Below are positions 25,324 to 34,810 of a stretch of 64,000 bases of DNA, piece after piece. Under the pieces are notes generated by a model that saw only the letters and a list, made by a program, of their open reading frames with translations, was not told the DNA's origin and ran no database searches. This DNA comes from Candidatus Poribacteria bacterium (lineage in GTDB: Bacteria; Poribacteria; WGA-4E; WGA-3G). The stretch covers positions 124,001-188,000 of the forward strand of contig JAJECN010000057.1 in assembly GCA_022821965.1 (NCBI GenBank), in the 5' to 3' direction. Both the position numbers and the translations under genes were made by a program. Positions within the stretch are counted from its first letter, which is position 1. Each line of letters begins with the position of its first letter.

Positions 25324-26862
25324 ATGCATACGCTTTGGCTTGTTATCCAACGAGAATTCGTTTCAAATGTGCTAACATCCCGATTTATGATTGGGTTTAT
25401 CGTGTGTCTGCTTTCAACAGCTGTCGCCGTTTTCGTCCAGGTGGATGATCACGAAAAGCGTTTAGTGGGATATAACACGGCTATCCGGGAATCCCAAGCA
25501 GAAGCAAAGAATTGGAAACTCTACACCGATATTAGTGCAAAGGTGCACAGAAAACCAAATCCGCTCGGCATTTTTAACATCGGGATGGAAACCTCTGGTG
25601 TAAATACGGTCGTTGTTGAGCCTGACAAGCCGATTTGGAGACGGGATAGCAGTTCCCCCGGTTGGGGCGAAACGACTCGGAAGATAGGAGCGGACAACCC
25701 TTTTCTCGCAATGTTTCTCTCCGTTGATGTGGTTTTCATCTTCAAGATTGTACTCAGTGCGTTGGCGGTTCTGTTTGCTTACAACACAATTTCAGGTGAG
25801 AGAGAGGATGGCACCCTGAAGCTCGTGTTGTCCAATTCAATACCGAGAGACACGGTGGTTTTGGGGAAATACCTCGGCGGTATGTTGTCGCTGTTCCCTA
25901 TTGTTGTGGTGAGTTTGATTGTGGCACTGTTGCTTGCACTCTCTTCACCTGACATTGCCTTTAATGGAAACGACATTGCACACGTTGTCCTGATATTCGC
26001 CGTTTCGCTGTTGTACGTGTCAACGTGGTATCTTTTAGGACTGCTCTTATCTGTTTGGACGAAGGAAGCAACGACGACATTAATTCTTTCGATGTTTCTT
26101 TGGGTGATCCTGACAAGTGTTCATGCGAACGTGGCGACATTTGCGGTGACGAAATTTTCGCCACATAAACCGGACTCGGAGGAGAAAGTTTTTCAACAGA
26201 CGATTCAACTCTGGAACGATTTCAGAAAAGAACGCGACGATTACCTGAAAAAGAGGGGGTACGATAGTCCAACGGAGACGGTCTCTTGGCACCGCGATGA
26301 AAAAGGTAGAAGTGGTGGGTCTGCTGGCACTTTCTCTATGTCTGCCCAGTGGTTTCTGACAGAGAGTTATCAGATCAGAAACCTGAAGGGTACTGATGTG
26401 TCTGTTCTCCAAGAATTTTTAAGTTATCAGGAACCACTTCGGATTGTGTATACGGATAGGGCGGAAGAAATTCTCAGAAAACCTGCGGACGACCGAGAGC
26501 GGAACGCGAAGTTCGCAGATTTTCTCTCCCGTATTTCCTTCGCAGATGTGTACCGCTTTGCTGTTGGGGCAATATCAGGGACTGACAGGCAGAGTTATAA
26601 TGACTTTCTTGAGAGTTCCAGGACCCATAAGCGTGAGATTGTTGAATATTTGAAAGATAAAAAAGCATTTTCTACGCGCGCCTGGTTTTCCGATGAACAA
26701 GGTGCAGCGGATTTGGCGGATCTGCCGGTTTATCGATATCAGCGGTTCTCCCTCTCCGAAAGTTTCTCACGCGCTTCTGTGGATATTCTGATCTTGTTAG
26801 CATGGAATATTGTTCTGTTTATGTTGGCTTATGTGTCTTTTCTGAGATATGAGATGAGTTAA
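25324..26862 (+). CDS. ABC-2 type transporter permease, type A (copy 2)
   Basis: 512 residues; close paralog of 18076, sharing the N-terminus (LWLVIQREFVSNVLTSRF), HRKPNPLGIFNIG, and the GEREDGTLKLVLSNSIPRD coupling region. The central soluble part (~300-370) is the most diverged, as expected if it recognises a different cargo. GAGGTGAG precedes the ATG. Followed after 13 bases by type B. Confidence 0.88.
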   Translation: MHTLWLVIQREFVSNVLTSRFMIGFIVCLLSTAVAVFVQVDDHEKRLVGYNTAIRESQAEAKNWKLYTDISAKVHRKPNPLGIFNIGMETSGVNTVVVEPDKPIWRRDSSSPGWGETTRKIGADNPFLAMFLSVDVVFIFKIVLSALAVLFAYNTISGEREDGTLKLVLSNSIPRDTVVLGKYLGGMLSLFPIVVVSLIVALLLALSSPDIAFNGNDIAHVVLIFAVSLLYVSTWYLLGLLLSVWTKEATTTLILSMFLWVILTSVHANVATFAVTKFSPHKPDSEEKVFQQTIQLWNDFRKERDDYLKKRGYDSPTETVSWHRDEKGRSGGSAGTFSMSAQWFLTESYQIRNLKGTDVSVLQEFLSYQEPLRIVYTDRAEEILRKPADDRERNAKFADFLSRISFADVYRFAVGAISGTDRQSYNDFLESSRTHKREIVEYLKDKKAFSTRAWFSDEQGAADLADLPVYRYQRFSLSESFSRASVDILILLAWNIVLFMLAYVSFLRYEMS

Positions 26863-26875
26863 AAAGGAGAAACAG

Positions 26876-28360
26876 ATGATTTTGCACATTGCGAAGAAAG
26901 AGATTCATTACAATCTCACGACGCTCCGGTTCGCTTTGATGGTAATTCTGCTACCCGTTCTGATGATAGCGAACGCGTTGATATACGGTTATGGTGATGA
27001 TGGATACATAACACAGGTCAATGCTTACAATAAGCAAGTAGAAAAAAAGTTATCTCATGTTGAAACGTATGCCGCTCAGGGTTTAGGGGAGTTGGCTGTG
27101 ATAGGCCCCGGGGATATGCCGAAACGTCCGAGTCCTCTGAAATTCTCCGCTAATGGGACTGATGAAGTGATACCGCGTTATGTCATCATGCAGGAGTACG
27201 GCACTGCCAGTCGCAGTGCTAAGGCTGGTAAATTTGAAGCTTATGCATGGAAGGGACCCTGGACGTTAAGGTATCCGTTGAATAGTTTTGATGAAGGGAG
27301 TGCAACCCATCGTATCAAAATAGACTGGGTTTTCATCGGTGTGCTGATGAGTTTTTTCGCCATCTTATTCACTTTCGATGCCGTCGCTGGGGAACGATCG
27401 AGCGGCACACTCAGTTTGATGATGTCTAACACGGTCTCGCGCAGCCAAGTATTGTTGGGAAAGTCCATCGGCGCGTTTCTGACGCTCATGGTGCCACTCG
27501 TAATTGGCATCCTGATGAATCTATTAGTTATCCAACTTTCTGGGAGTCTTTCCTTTGATTCGGGAACCTCTCTCAGAATTCTGGGGATGGTCGGACTTTT
27601 TGGGCTGCTCATTTCTGCTTTTATTTTCGTCGGTTTGTTTTTTTCAAGTCGCGTCTCAAACGCTATTACAAGTTTAGTATGGCTCTTACTCACTTGGGTT
27701 TTCCTCGCCTTTGTCTTTCCAAACCTCCTCGGGATCTTTGTCGGTAACCTAAATCCAATTCCGTCGGTTGACGAGGTCTCATTATCAAGAGAAGCACAAT
27801 TGAATCAAATTATGGATCAATTTCAGCCTTGGGGCGCGTACGGGCCTTGGGGCGGGTCCGGTGAAACATCGAGTAAGTTGAACCAAGCACCCTCCACCGA
27901 AAATCCATCAGCGACGCGACAGTGGGCAACATACTTTACAGCGCAGAAAGGAATAGAAACAAAAAGTCTTGATGAACACATTGATAAGCAATTTAGGCAG
28001 GTGCAGCTCGCCCGTGACCTTACCCAGGTTTCTCCGATAGCGACTTTCCAGTATGCGATGGAAGGGCTTGCGAATACGGGTATCGTCAGTTATATGAATT
28101 TTGTGAAACAGGCGCGCCGCTATCGTCAGACGTTTATAGACTTCATCAAAACGGAGGATCGGAACGATCCGGAGAGTCTCCATATCTATCCTGTGAAAGA
28201 GGGATTATCGCAGAAGCCTGTGGATCCGGACGCTGTGCCGGTCTTTGAGGAGCGTGTTTCTTATCGGAGTGTGTTATCGCAAGTCGGGTTGCTGGTGCTG
28301 TTTAATCTGTTGTTTTTTATTGTCGCACAGGTCTCTTTTCTGATGAGTGAAATAAAATAA
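26876..28360 (+). CDS. ABC-2 type transporter permease, type B (copy 2)
   Basis: 494 residues; close paralog of 19694 with the same C-terminal block (GLSQKPVDPDAVPVFEERV). It carries a glycine/tryptophan-rich insertion (WGAYGPWGGSG, ~320) in the soluble segment. AAGGAGA lies before the ATG. Last gene of the + strand block; the next genes are convergent. Confidence 0.88.
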   Translation: MILHIAKKEIHYNLTTLRFALMVILLPVLMIANALIYGYGDDGYITQVNAYNKQVEKKLSHVETYAAQGLGELAVIGPGDMPKRPSPLKFSANGTDEVIPRYVIMQEYGTASRSAKAGKFEAYAWKGPWTLRYPLNSFDEGSATHRIKIDWVFIGVLMSFFAILFTFDAVAGERSSGTLSLMMSNTVSRSQVLLGKSIGAFLTLMVPLVIGILMNLLVIQLSGSLSFDSGTSLRILGMVGLFGLLISAFIFVGLFFSSRVSNAITSLVWLLLTWVFLAFVFPNLLGIFVGNLNPIPSVDEVSLSREAQLNQIMDQFQPWGAYGPWGGSGETSSKLNQAPSTENPSATRQWATYFTAQKGIETKSLDEHIDKQFRQVQLARDLTQVSPIATFQYAMEGLANTGIVSYMNFVKQARRYRQTFIDFIKTEDRNDPESLHIYPVKEGLSQKPVDPDAVPVFEERVSYRSVLSQVGLLVLFNLLFFIVAQVSFLMSEIK

Positions 28361-28392
28361 CGTGAGTTTTAAAATAAAAATTGAAGCCTCCC

Positions 28393-28624
28393 GTAGGTTG
28401 GATTGAACGGAGATCTACCAAAAATCGCACACAGCACATAGTTTTCAAGACAACAGAGAAACCTGAAATCACCCAAAACCGAGTGAAACCCAACGCACTG
28501 TGATACCGACACGATTTGGGATGTTGGGTTTCGCTACATCTATCTACCTGAACGGTTCATTCAAGAAGGGAACGCTGCGTATAGCGAAAATGAACTTGTG
28601 GCTTTACCGCTCAACCCAACCTAC
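28393..28624. repeat. MITE-like element, second copy
   Basis: Ends GTAGGTTGGATTGAACGG and CCGCTCAACCCAACCTAC are inverted repeats matching 16408-16640; interior contains GAAACCCAACGC and GTTGGGTTTCGC. It separates the two convergent gene blocks. Confidence 0.6.
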
Positions 28625-28629
28625 AATAA

Positions 28630-28782
28630 CGCCAGTTTGGTAATAAATAATTTCAGTTCAATAAGAGATATTTTCTCCGAAGTCCCACCTTGCAACCCTT
28701 GTAGCACAAACTTTTGAGTTTGTGTGCTATGGGCGCAAACTGGAAAGTTTGCGCTACAATATGCTCTTTTATCAAACTCACG
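28630..28782. repeat. ~130-150 bp palindrome-rich repeat (copy of 48846-48978)
   Basis: Shares TTCAGTTCAATAAGAGATAT, TTTTCTCCGAAG, GTAGCACAAACTTT...GTTTGTGTGCTA and CGCAAACTGGAAAGTTTGCG with 48846-48978. Ends in TCAAACTCACGTT, whose inverse AACGTGAGTTT stands at 28360-28370. The double hairpins could end transcripts from both sides. Confidence 0.65.
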
Positions 28783-28787
28783 TTGTA

Positions 28788-29408
28788 CTATGTGAGGGAT
28801 TCGTTTTGAAGGTAAGGACGCAGTATATTTTGAAGTTTTTGGCGGGCATGGTGCAGGGTTGTTTTAACAGTGCTCTCCGACTTGTTCATGCGTAAGGCAA
28901 TTTGCTTTATCGGGAGTTCGTGAAAGTAACGCAAACGAAACACTTGACGTTGGCGAGGTGGCAATTGCTGCACTGCTCTGCGGATAGTGTGTCCAAGTTC
29001 CTCCTTCTCAAGGATTTGACAAGGCGATGGCTGCGTGTGAATCATCGGGAGGACATCGTCTGGATTTTGGGGTAATGCTTCGTAGGCGAGAATAATTTGC
29101 TTCTTTTGTTTGCGTTTGCGGAGGAAGTCAATACTGCAATTGACAGCGATTTTGTAAAGCCAAGTGTAGAATACAGATTGTCCCTTAAATTTTGGCAGTG
29201 CTTGCCATGCCTTGAGGAACACCTCTTGGCAGAGGTCTTTGGCTGTCTCACGGTCATGAACCTGACGGTAAATCAGATTATAGATTTTCTGCTGATATTT
29301 GCGCACAAGTGGGTTGAACGCATCAGCATCACCATTCAGGACACGCGTGACAAGTTCCTGCTCATCAAAATGGTTGAGTTCAGTGTGTATTGTTGAAGGA
29401 CCTCTCAT
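28788..29408 (-). CDS. ECF RNA polymerase sigma factor
   Basis: 206 residues from ATG 29408 (GGAG upstream); a longer frame to 29504 would overlap the TolC gene. Region 2 is clear (DRETAKDLCQEVFLKAWQAL, FYTWLYKIAVNCSIDFLR) and region 4 too (LPPRQRQVFRLRYFHELPI, STVKTTLHHARQKL). Unlike the other two sigma factors here, it has no C-terminal extension. It is the last gene after ATPase, NEW3 protein and TolC. No anti-sigma gene is next to it. Confidence 0.9.
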   Translation of the reverse strand: MRGPSTIHTELNHFDEQELVTRVLNGDADAFNPLVRKYQQKIYNLIYRQVHDRETAKDLCQEVFLKAWQALPKFKGQSVFYTWLYKIAVNCSIDFLRKRKQKKQIILAYEALPQNPDDVLPMIHTQPSPCQILEKEELGHTIRRAVQQLPPRQRQVFRLRYFHELPIKQIALRMNKSESTVKTTLHHARQKLQNILRPYLQNESLT

Positions 29409-29427
29409 GTTTTCTCCATGTGGTATC

Positions 29428-30825
29428 TTATTCGATCCATTGCATTGTTTCTCGGAGTTTTTCCTTCGCCTCCGCGTAGTTTCGGCGTGCTTGATAAAAC
29501 ACACGTTGCGCCTCTGTAAATTGTGCTTGTGATTGGAACGCGTCGTTAAAGGTCAGACCTTGATAGCCCGGTATAGGTATATCAAACGTGACTTCATCAA
29601 GCACGCGCTCTATTGTCCGTAGTTGTTGTTGACGGATACTCAATCTTTTCTCCTCGATCTCCATCCGTTCCTTTGCATTCGCCACGGCGCGGTAGTCGCG
29701 TCTCACAGCGACCCGAATCAGTTTCGTTTTTTCAGTGTATTCCAATTGGATCCGCTCGAGTTCGGCGAGTTCTACAGAGCGAAGGTTCGCAGTCTTTTTC
29801 CCATCGTATAGCGGGATATTGAGGTTGAAGCGGACTTCCCATCCGTCTTGTGTACGAGGGTTCGTCTCAAAAGTACTCGACACATCTCGTTCTCGATCCA
29901 ATATCACTGGATCATAGAGTGCTTTCGCGTCCCAGGTCCGGTTCTGTTGATGTTGTTCCAACAGTAGGTGGAGATCTTTATAGCGGGCTTCAGCAGAGAG
30001 TTCGGGAAATCGGTTCCATAGTGTCTCTGCAACGAGGCGTTCTTGTCGGACAATATCACCGCGTAAGTCGCGCAAGTCAAGACTGTTCACGAGTGCAAAT
30101 TCAACAGCGTCATTGAGTGTTATCTCATCATCAGGCAGGGATTGTGAAAGAGCAACTTGTGCCAATGGATCGAGTCCAGTGAGTCTAATGAGTTCAGCGG
30201 TATCTACATCGAACCGTCGCTGAAGTTCGTTAAGTGCGAGCTGCTGTTCCGAAAGTTCAAGTTCGGTATTGAGACGACTGAGGAAGCGGATCCGTTTTTC
30301 TTCATGCTTGCCTATCGTGCCTCTTAATTTCTCCTTCAGTTCAACCTCAATCGCACGGCGTTGTTCAATTTCCTCCTGTGTTAAGATGATATTGTGCCAA
30401 AGATTCCGAACAGCGTGGACGCTCTCCTTTTTTGCACGTTCGTAGTCAATCTCTGCTTTACGGACTTCTTCTTGTGCAGTATCAAGTGCTTCAGGGATTT
30501 CACCGAATTGGACGAGAAGCATGCTCATCTGTGCACGAGTGAGATAGTCTCTTTCATCGATATCGCCATTTTTTTGACGTTGATATTCGCTGGTGACACC
30601 GACCTGTGGTAGGTAAATGGCTTTGGACACACGGAGGTTCGCCTTGGCACGTTCTACCACCTTTTCTGCTTTTCTCACTGTCTCGTTGTTTTGTAAAGCG
30701 AGTTCTATTGCGCGTGCTGGCTGGAGCGAGATCAGCTGTTGTGCTGAGACAACACCGACGATGGAAAAAAGTAGCCAGACTGTAAGTGCCGTCAACCTTT
30801 TGTTTATTCTAATTTTTTTAATCAT
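29428..30825 (-). CDS. TolC-family outer-membrane efflux protein
   Basis: 465 residues with signal peptide (ending VVSAQQ). Long helical repeats typical of TolC: ALQNNETVRKAEKVVERAKA, YLPQVGVTSEY, later FNLNIPLYDGKKTANLRS and a second helical hairpin. It forms an outer-membrane/periplasmic tunnel. Adjacent genes encode an ABC ATPase and a coiled-coil/Ig membrane protein, suggesting a tripartite exporter. Ribosome site weak (GAGTTAGG). Confidence 0.88.
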   Translation of the reverse strand: MIKKIRINKRLTALTVWLLFSIVGVVSAQQLISLQPARAIELALQNNETVRKAEKVVERAKANLRVSKAIYLPQVGVTSEYQRQKNGDIDERDYLTRAQMSMLLVQFGEIPEALDTAQEEVRKAEIDYERAKKESVHAVRNLWHNIILTQEEIEQRRAIEVELKEKLRGTIGKHEEKRIRFLSRLNTELELSEQQLALNELQRRFDVDTAELIRLTGLDPLAQVALSQSLPDDEITLNDAVEFALVNSLDLRDLRGDIVRQERLVAETLWNRFPELSAEARYKDLHLLLEQHQQNRTWDAKALYDPVILDRERDVSSTFETNPRTQDGWEVRFNLNIPLYDGKKTANLRSVELAELERIQLEYTEKTKLIRVAVRRDYRAVANAKERMEIEEKRLSIRQQQLRTIERVLDEVTFDIPIPGYQGLTFNDAFQSQAQFTEAQRVFYQARRNYAEAKEKLRETMQWIE

Positions 30826-31217
30826 GCCTAACTCTTATTGTGTTTTGGGTGGTGTGATTAATTTGAAAATTTCGTTTTTGTAGGGGCGAGGTTACATCGC
30901 CCCATAGGTGTCAATTTAGTGATTTTCACGGTATTTTGTAGAAATGTTTCTACAAATGCCGCCCCTACGGGGCTTGGGTTTTCTGGCCACATGCTGCTAT
31001 AAACATATCGTCCCTACGGGACTAAAGAGGGTTTCTGGCGTGTCCAAGATTTATGGCTAAAACCCGGCGCAGTTGGAAACAGTGCCTACCGGACCTGGGA
31101 CCACAACGGTTATTTGCTCTAAAATTGACAGTTATGGTGCGGTTGCAATCGCACCTACCGGGTCTGGGGCGAATTAGGATTACCGAAAACCCCGCCAGCG
31201 GAGAAGAACGTTGAAAA
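30826..31217. other. Intergenic region with composite repeat
   Basis: No gene. The 3' part (in coding sense) is filled by the ~200-bp composite repeat at 30950-31165; the rest holds a shorter hairpin-like stretch (AGGGGCGAGGTTACATCGCCCC, 30881-30903). Confidence 0.6.
30950..31165. repeat. Composite ~200-bp intergenic repeat, copy 1
   Basis: Ordered blocks: CGCCCCTACGGGGCTTGGGT, CGTCCCTACGGGACT, then CTACCGGACCTGG and TATTTGCTCTAAAATTGACA, then GGTTGCAATCGCACCTACCGG. The same blocks in the same order and orientation occur at 44455-44690 and 46950-47165, each between a gene's 3' end and the next start on the - strand. Several blocks are palindromes. Confidence 0.65.
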
Positions 31218-33524
31218 TTAACGTCGGCTAATGCGGATTGTGACGATAACAATGGCAATCATAAGGAGTATCAATGCACCAAACAGTAGTGTTGTCACTG
31301 ACATTTGCGTCTTTGACTCGACTTGTACCGTGATCGACCGATCGCGTGCCTCAAACTTCCGGTTATCTACGGTGACTTCTGCGTTCAACTTCGCTTGGTA
31401 TTCACCGACCCCGATATCCGCAGGTGGACTCAGCGTCAGTTGTATTTCTGTCTCCTCGTTCCGTTCGAGTGAAGTGATGACTTCTGGAGTAACAGTGTAT
31501 TTCCAATCGGTATTCACATCAACGATCATACGAATATCGACGAGATCTCGGGTACCGATGTTCTTTAGCGTCGCTGTCATGTTGACCTCTTCGCCGATTT
31601 TGATCGTCTGGAACGCATTCGGTACGAACACTTCAATCTCCGGCACACCCTTTGGAATGAGTTCAAATCGCTCAACGCCGCCTTGTATAGTCGCAATCTG
31701 GTCAGCGGGTAGGTCCAACCGATTGTTGACACCGCCGAGTTCATTGGCTTCAGCCTCGTCAAGCACAGCGACGTAGAACTCAAGGGTGCTGTCGAGATAG
31801 GAGGCATCCAATTCTTCTGGCAGATAGACAATCAACGACAGATTCCGCTTCGACTGCTCCTGCGTAAATTTCACCTGGGACTGCCGCGATTTCGTCTCTG
31901 GGTCCTGGAATTCAAAGTTGAGGCGGTTGAGTAGGTTAATGACACGCAATTGGAAAGTATTTTCGGTTTCCGCCAACCGGTCGAGCGTCAAATCATAAGT
32001 GATGCTGCTCCCCAAGTTGCCTTCCTGCGAGAATCGCAGCGAACTGACATTGACCACATCTAAGGCGGACTCTTTTTGCAGATAGATCAGCCGCGTCTCT
32101 GGCATATCAAGTTCGGGGTAGTTCAACGATACCTTCAGACTCTCAACATCTTTCTGGAGTTGGAACGTCAATTCCACGGTTTCATTGTAACCGAGGACTG
32201 GAATTTTTTCCTCGTAAGGTTTGACGATGTTCGTGTCATCGGTGACATCGAGTAAGGAGACATAAATCGAGCGAATCTCATTCGCTGCTGCAATCTCTTC
32301 AGGGGTCGCATTGATCGACATCGCTTCAGTTGTAGATGTATTCTTTAATTGAAGCGTTACCATCATCTGATTGTCGACGCGAAATTTCTTCGCACTCAGG
32401 ATAGAGATATGGCGCGTGTCCTCCTCAAGGTGGATTTTATACGGGATTATCTGTTCAAGGTATGTGAGACTAATGATGACGCTGTCCACATTCCGCCTTA
32501 GTTCAAAATCGAGCGTCTTCTCTTCACCGTCTTTCAGTGTCGGAATACGGTGTTCATAAGGGAAACCGATGATAGCGGCGGTGTCGTCTTTGATAGAGAC
32601 GTAGATGTTATTAATTTCTTGTGCTGTGGTGGTGTCTATTTCCTCTGTTTCGTTACTTAATGCGCCATAAGTGAGAACGACTTCCAGCCGTCGGCGGTCA
32701 CCCTCTTTATAACGCCGCGCGGACACGACAGAGATATACGGATCCTCCTGTTTGAGGTGGATGTTTTTCTTTTCCTCACGCCCCGAGTACTTCAACTCTA
32801 CGACGACGTCTCGTATGTTCTCTTTGATGAGTTCAAATTCCAAAGTGACAGATTCATCCTCCTTGAGTGCCTCAATGCGTTGTTCGTAAGGTTCGGTGAT
32901 AATCGCCCCACCTGAGCCATAACTTCCTTCCTCTCTAATGGTGACGAAGATGTCATCAATCTGTGCGCTAAGGATAATATCTTCTCCGACGACTTCCGAA
33001 CTTTCAACGAGTTTGACAGGAGATGAGCTATTCCGTAGGGTAATTGAGAACCGCTCTCTGCCATCGTCAGATTCATAGAGGCGTGTCGCTTCAACGCTGA
33101 TGTGCCATTCATCTTGTAGGGACTCGAGTTCTACCCGTTGCAGCTCCAGCTTTGCCTGTTCATAGTCAGAGACAGCCTTTTCGTAATCTTCTTTGGCGGT
33201 ATTCACTTCAGCGACGGTGACAATGTTATTTTCCTCCATCATCATCGCCTCGAGTTTTTCGACCTCAATCTTCTTTTTTCCCATCAGCCTTTTTGCTGAT
33301 TCCATCTTCTGACGCTCGATTTCGATCTTGATATGACGATCCTGTTCATCTCTGGTTCTCGTACGCTCGCCATTAGGCGGTGCGGATTCTTCCGTCTCCG
33401 CTTCCAGTTGAACGGGCATTGATAGCCCTATCGCGCCGATGAAAACCAGCAAGCACGTCAAAAATTGGAAGATTGGAAGTTGGTCCATGCTTCCATCTTT
33501 CCGCTTTTCCTTCCATCTTTCCAT
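31218..33524 (-). CDS. Membrane-anchored coiled-coil/Ig-repeat protein with NEW3-type domain
   Basis: 768 residues from ATG 33524 (AAGGGTG upstream). Signal peptide; charged coiled coil (~50-125, MESAKRLMGKKKIEVEKLEA); three tandem Ig-like repeats marked by PYEQRIEALKEDES, PYEHRIPTLKDGEE and PYEEKIPVLGYNET; a later NEW3/CARDB-type domain (IEVFVPNAFQTIKIGEEV, ~610-710); one C-terminal membrane helix (TTLLFGALILLMIAIVIVTI) and a short basic tail. 21 bases after the ATPase gene and before TolC, so it is likely the periplasmic adaptor or cargo-handling subunit of this exporter (inference). Confidence 0.8.
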   Translation of the reverse strand: MERWKEKRKDGSMDQLPIFQFLTCLLVFIGAIGLSMPVQLEAETEESAPPNGERTRTRDEQDRHIKIEIERQKMESAKRLMGKKKIEVEKLEAMMMEENNIVTVAEVNTAKEDYEKAVSDYEQAKLELQRVELESLQDEWHISVEATRLYESDDGRERFSITLRNSSSPVKLVESSEVVGEDIILSAQIDDIFVTIREEGSYGSGGAIITEPYEQRIEALKEDESVTLEFELIKENIRDVVVELKYSGREEKKNIHLKQEDPYISVVSARRYKEGDRRRLEVVLTYGALSNETEEIDTTTAQEINNIYVSIKDDTAAIIGFPYEHRIPTLKDGEEKTLDFELRRNVDSVIISLTYLEQIIPYKIHLEEDTRHISILSAKKFRVDNQMMVTLQLKNTSTTEAMSINATPEEIAAANEIRSIYVSLLDVTDDTNIVKPYEEKIPVLGYNETVELTFQLQKDVESLKVSLNYPELDMPETRLIYLQKESALDVVNVSSLRFSQEGNLGSSITYDLTLDRLAETENTFQLRVINLLNRLNFEFQDPETKSRQSQVKFTQEQSKRNLSLIVYLPEELDASYLDSTLEFYVAVLDEAEANELGGVNNRLDLPADQIATIQGGVERFELIPKGVPEIEVFVPNAFQTIKIGEEVNMTATLKNIGTRDLVDIRMIVDVNTDWKYTVTPEVITSLERNEETEIQLTLSPPADIGVGEYQAKLNAEVTVDNRKFEARDRSITVQVESKTQMSVTTLLFGALILLMIAIVIVTIRISRR

Positions 33525-33545
33525 ATTGTTTCACCCTTCTGCCTT

Positions 33546-34280
33546 TCACTCGGTTTCATCTTCCTCAGGTTCGTATCCGGCAACGTAATGCAGATACAGT
33601 GCCTCGAGGTCCTCTTCTTGAATCTCCTCGCGCGTCAATTCTCGCTCAAGGTTGCCTTGCACGAGAATGCCAATCCTGTCGGCGATCTCCTTTGCACGGA
33701 AGATGTCGTGTGTGGACATGAAAATGGCTTTGCCTTCCTCTTTTAGTTCACGGAGCAGATTCAGAAAATCGGCACCGCCCTTGGGATCGAGTCCCGAAGT
33801 CGGTTCGTCGAGCAGGACGGCTTGTGCGTTTTTCATAATCGCGATGGCGATACCTAAGCGTTGACGCATTCCTTTGGAGAAGGTCTTGACGCGCCGGGTG
33901 AAGGCTTCCTCGGGTAATCCGACGCGTCCGAGAGTCGCATCGAGTTCATCGTTTGACACCTTCTTCCGCCCACCAAGTTTCGCGAAAAAGGAGAGGTTTT
34001 GTCGTGCTGTAAAGTTGCGATAGAGTTCCACGTTCTCGGAGACGTAGGCGAGATGCTTCTTTGCTTCGAGTGGGAACTTGGGGATCTCAATGTCGCCGAT
34101 CAGGGCAGTGCCACTCGTCGGTTCGATGAAGTTCAGCAACATAGAGATAGTCGTGCTTTTCCCGGCACCGTTCGCACCGAGGACGACATAGATTTCGCCG
34201 TCGTCCACTTTCAAGTTCAATTCGTTGACGGCTAACACGCTTTCATTGTAAACTTTCGTGAGGTCACGGGTTTCTAACAT
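33546..34280 (-). CDS. ABC transporter ATPase, the only one in the window
   Basis: 244 residues from ATG 34280 (GGAGGAGA upstream). Walker A GANGAGKST (35-43), signature FSKGMRQRLG, Walker B AVLLDEPTSGLD and the H-loop STHD are all intact, so it should hydrolyse ATP. Sequence type is that of ATPases serving ABC-2 permeases. First gene of an operon with the NEW3 protein, TolC and an ECF sigma factor; a type A/type B permease pair lies upstream (35167-38383). The ten permeases in this window have no other ATPase here. Confidence 0.93.
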   Translation of the reverse strand: MLETRDLTKVYNESVLAVNELNLKVDDGEIYVVLGANGAGKSTTISMLLNFIEPTSGTALIGDIEIPKFPLEAKKHLAYVSENVELYRNFTARQNLSFFAKLGGRKKVSNDELDATLGRVGLPEEAFTRRVKTFSKGMRQRLGIAIAIMKNAQAVLLDEPTSGLDPKGGADFLNLLRELKEEGKAIFMSTHDIFRAKEIADRIGILVQGNLERELTREEIQEEDLEALYLHYVAGYEPEEDETE

Positions 34281-34546
34281 CGGGTTTCTCCTCCAGTTGA
34301 TTTTCTTCTGTGTATATGATACCAAAAGTCTAAGACATTTTCAAACAAGACTTACTGGTTTAACAGGGCTATTTAGTTTTCGGTTTTCTCGCTGGTATTA
34401 ACCCCCTAAATCCCCCTTATCAGGGGACTTGACACGTTTTTTCTGGAAAACTGAATGACCCTAACTGGTTTAACCTAAGAGACGTTGTATTCCTTCATTC
34501 TATTTTTCAAGTTTAGCCACGAAACAATATTTTGGCTTATGTTATA

Positions 34547-34576
34547 GTGACGCGTTTTAAAGGTCAAAAGGTTGCA
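34547..34576 (-). promoter_or_regulatory. ECF-type promoter motif (TGCAACC-17-CGTCAC), minus strand
   Basis: On the - strand TGCAACC (34576-34570) is followed after 17 bases by CGTCAC (34552-34547) and TATAACATAAG. Spacing equals that of the 7122-7151 site. It points toward the ATPase gene, 267 bases away; repeats occupy much of the gap. Confidence 0.45.
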
Positions 34577-34614
34577 TTATTTTCAAAAAAATCGTGAAAA
34601 ATCTGAATTTTAAT

Positions 34615-34714
34615 CTGAAATGAATTGTTTCAATCCCCTCCGCGCATTTTGAGGTTGTTGTTACTACAAACGAGTTTCAAAAAAGTTGTGTTTTATTTTA
34701 ATTTTAAATTTTTT
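34615..34714 (-). repeat. 100-bp leader-like repeat, inverse copy of 21466-21563
   Basis: Read on the - strand it contains AACTTTTTTGAAACTCGTTT and CAACCTCAAAATGCGCGG, as at 21466-21563, with few differences. It lies upstream of the ECF-type motif and ATPase gene. Confidence 0.7.
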
Positions 34715-34810
34715 GAAAATTGAGGGTTTTGTTTATTAGAGACCCTTCACAGAGAAAAAGATAGTAATAATTTTACCTATACACCAACACAAGGACGGGG
34801 TTCCTATGGG

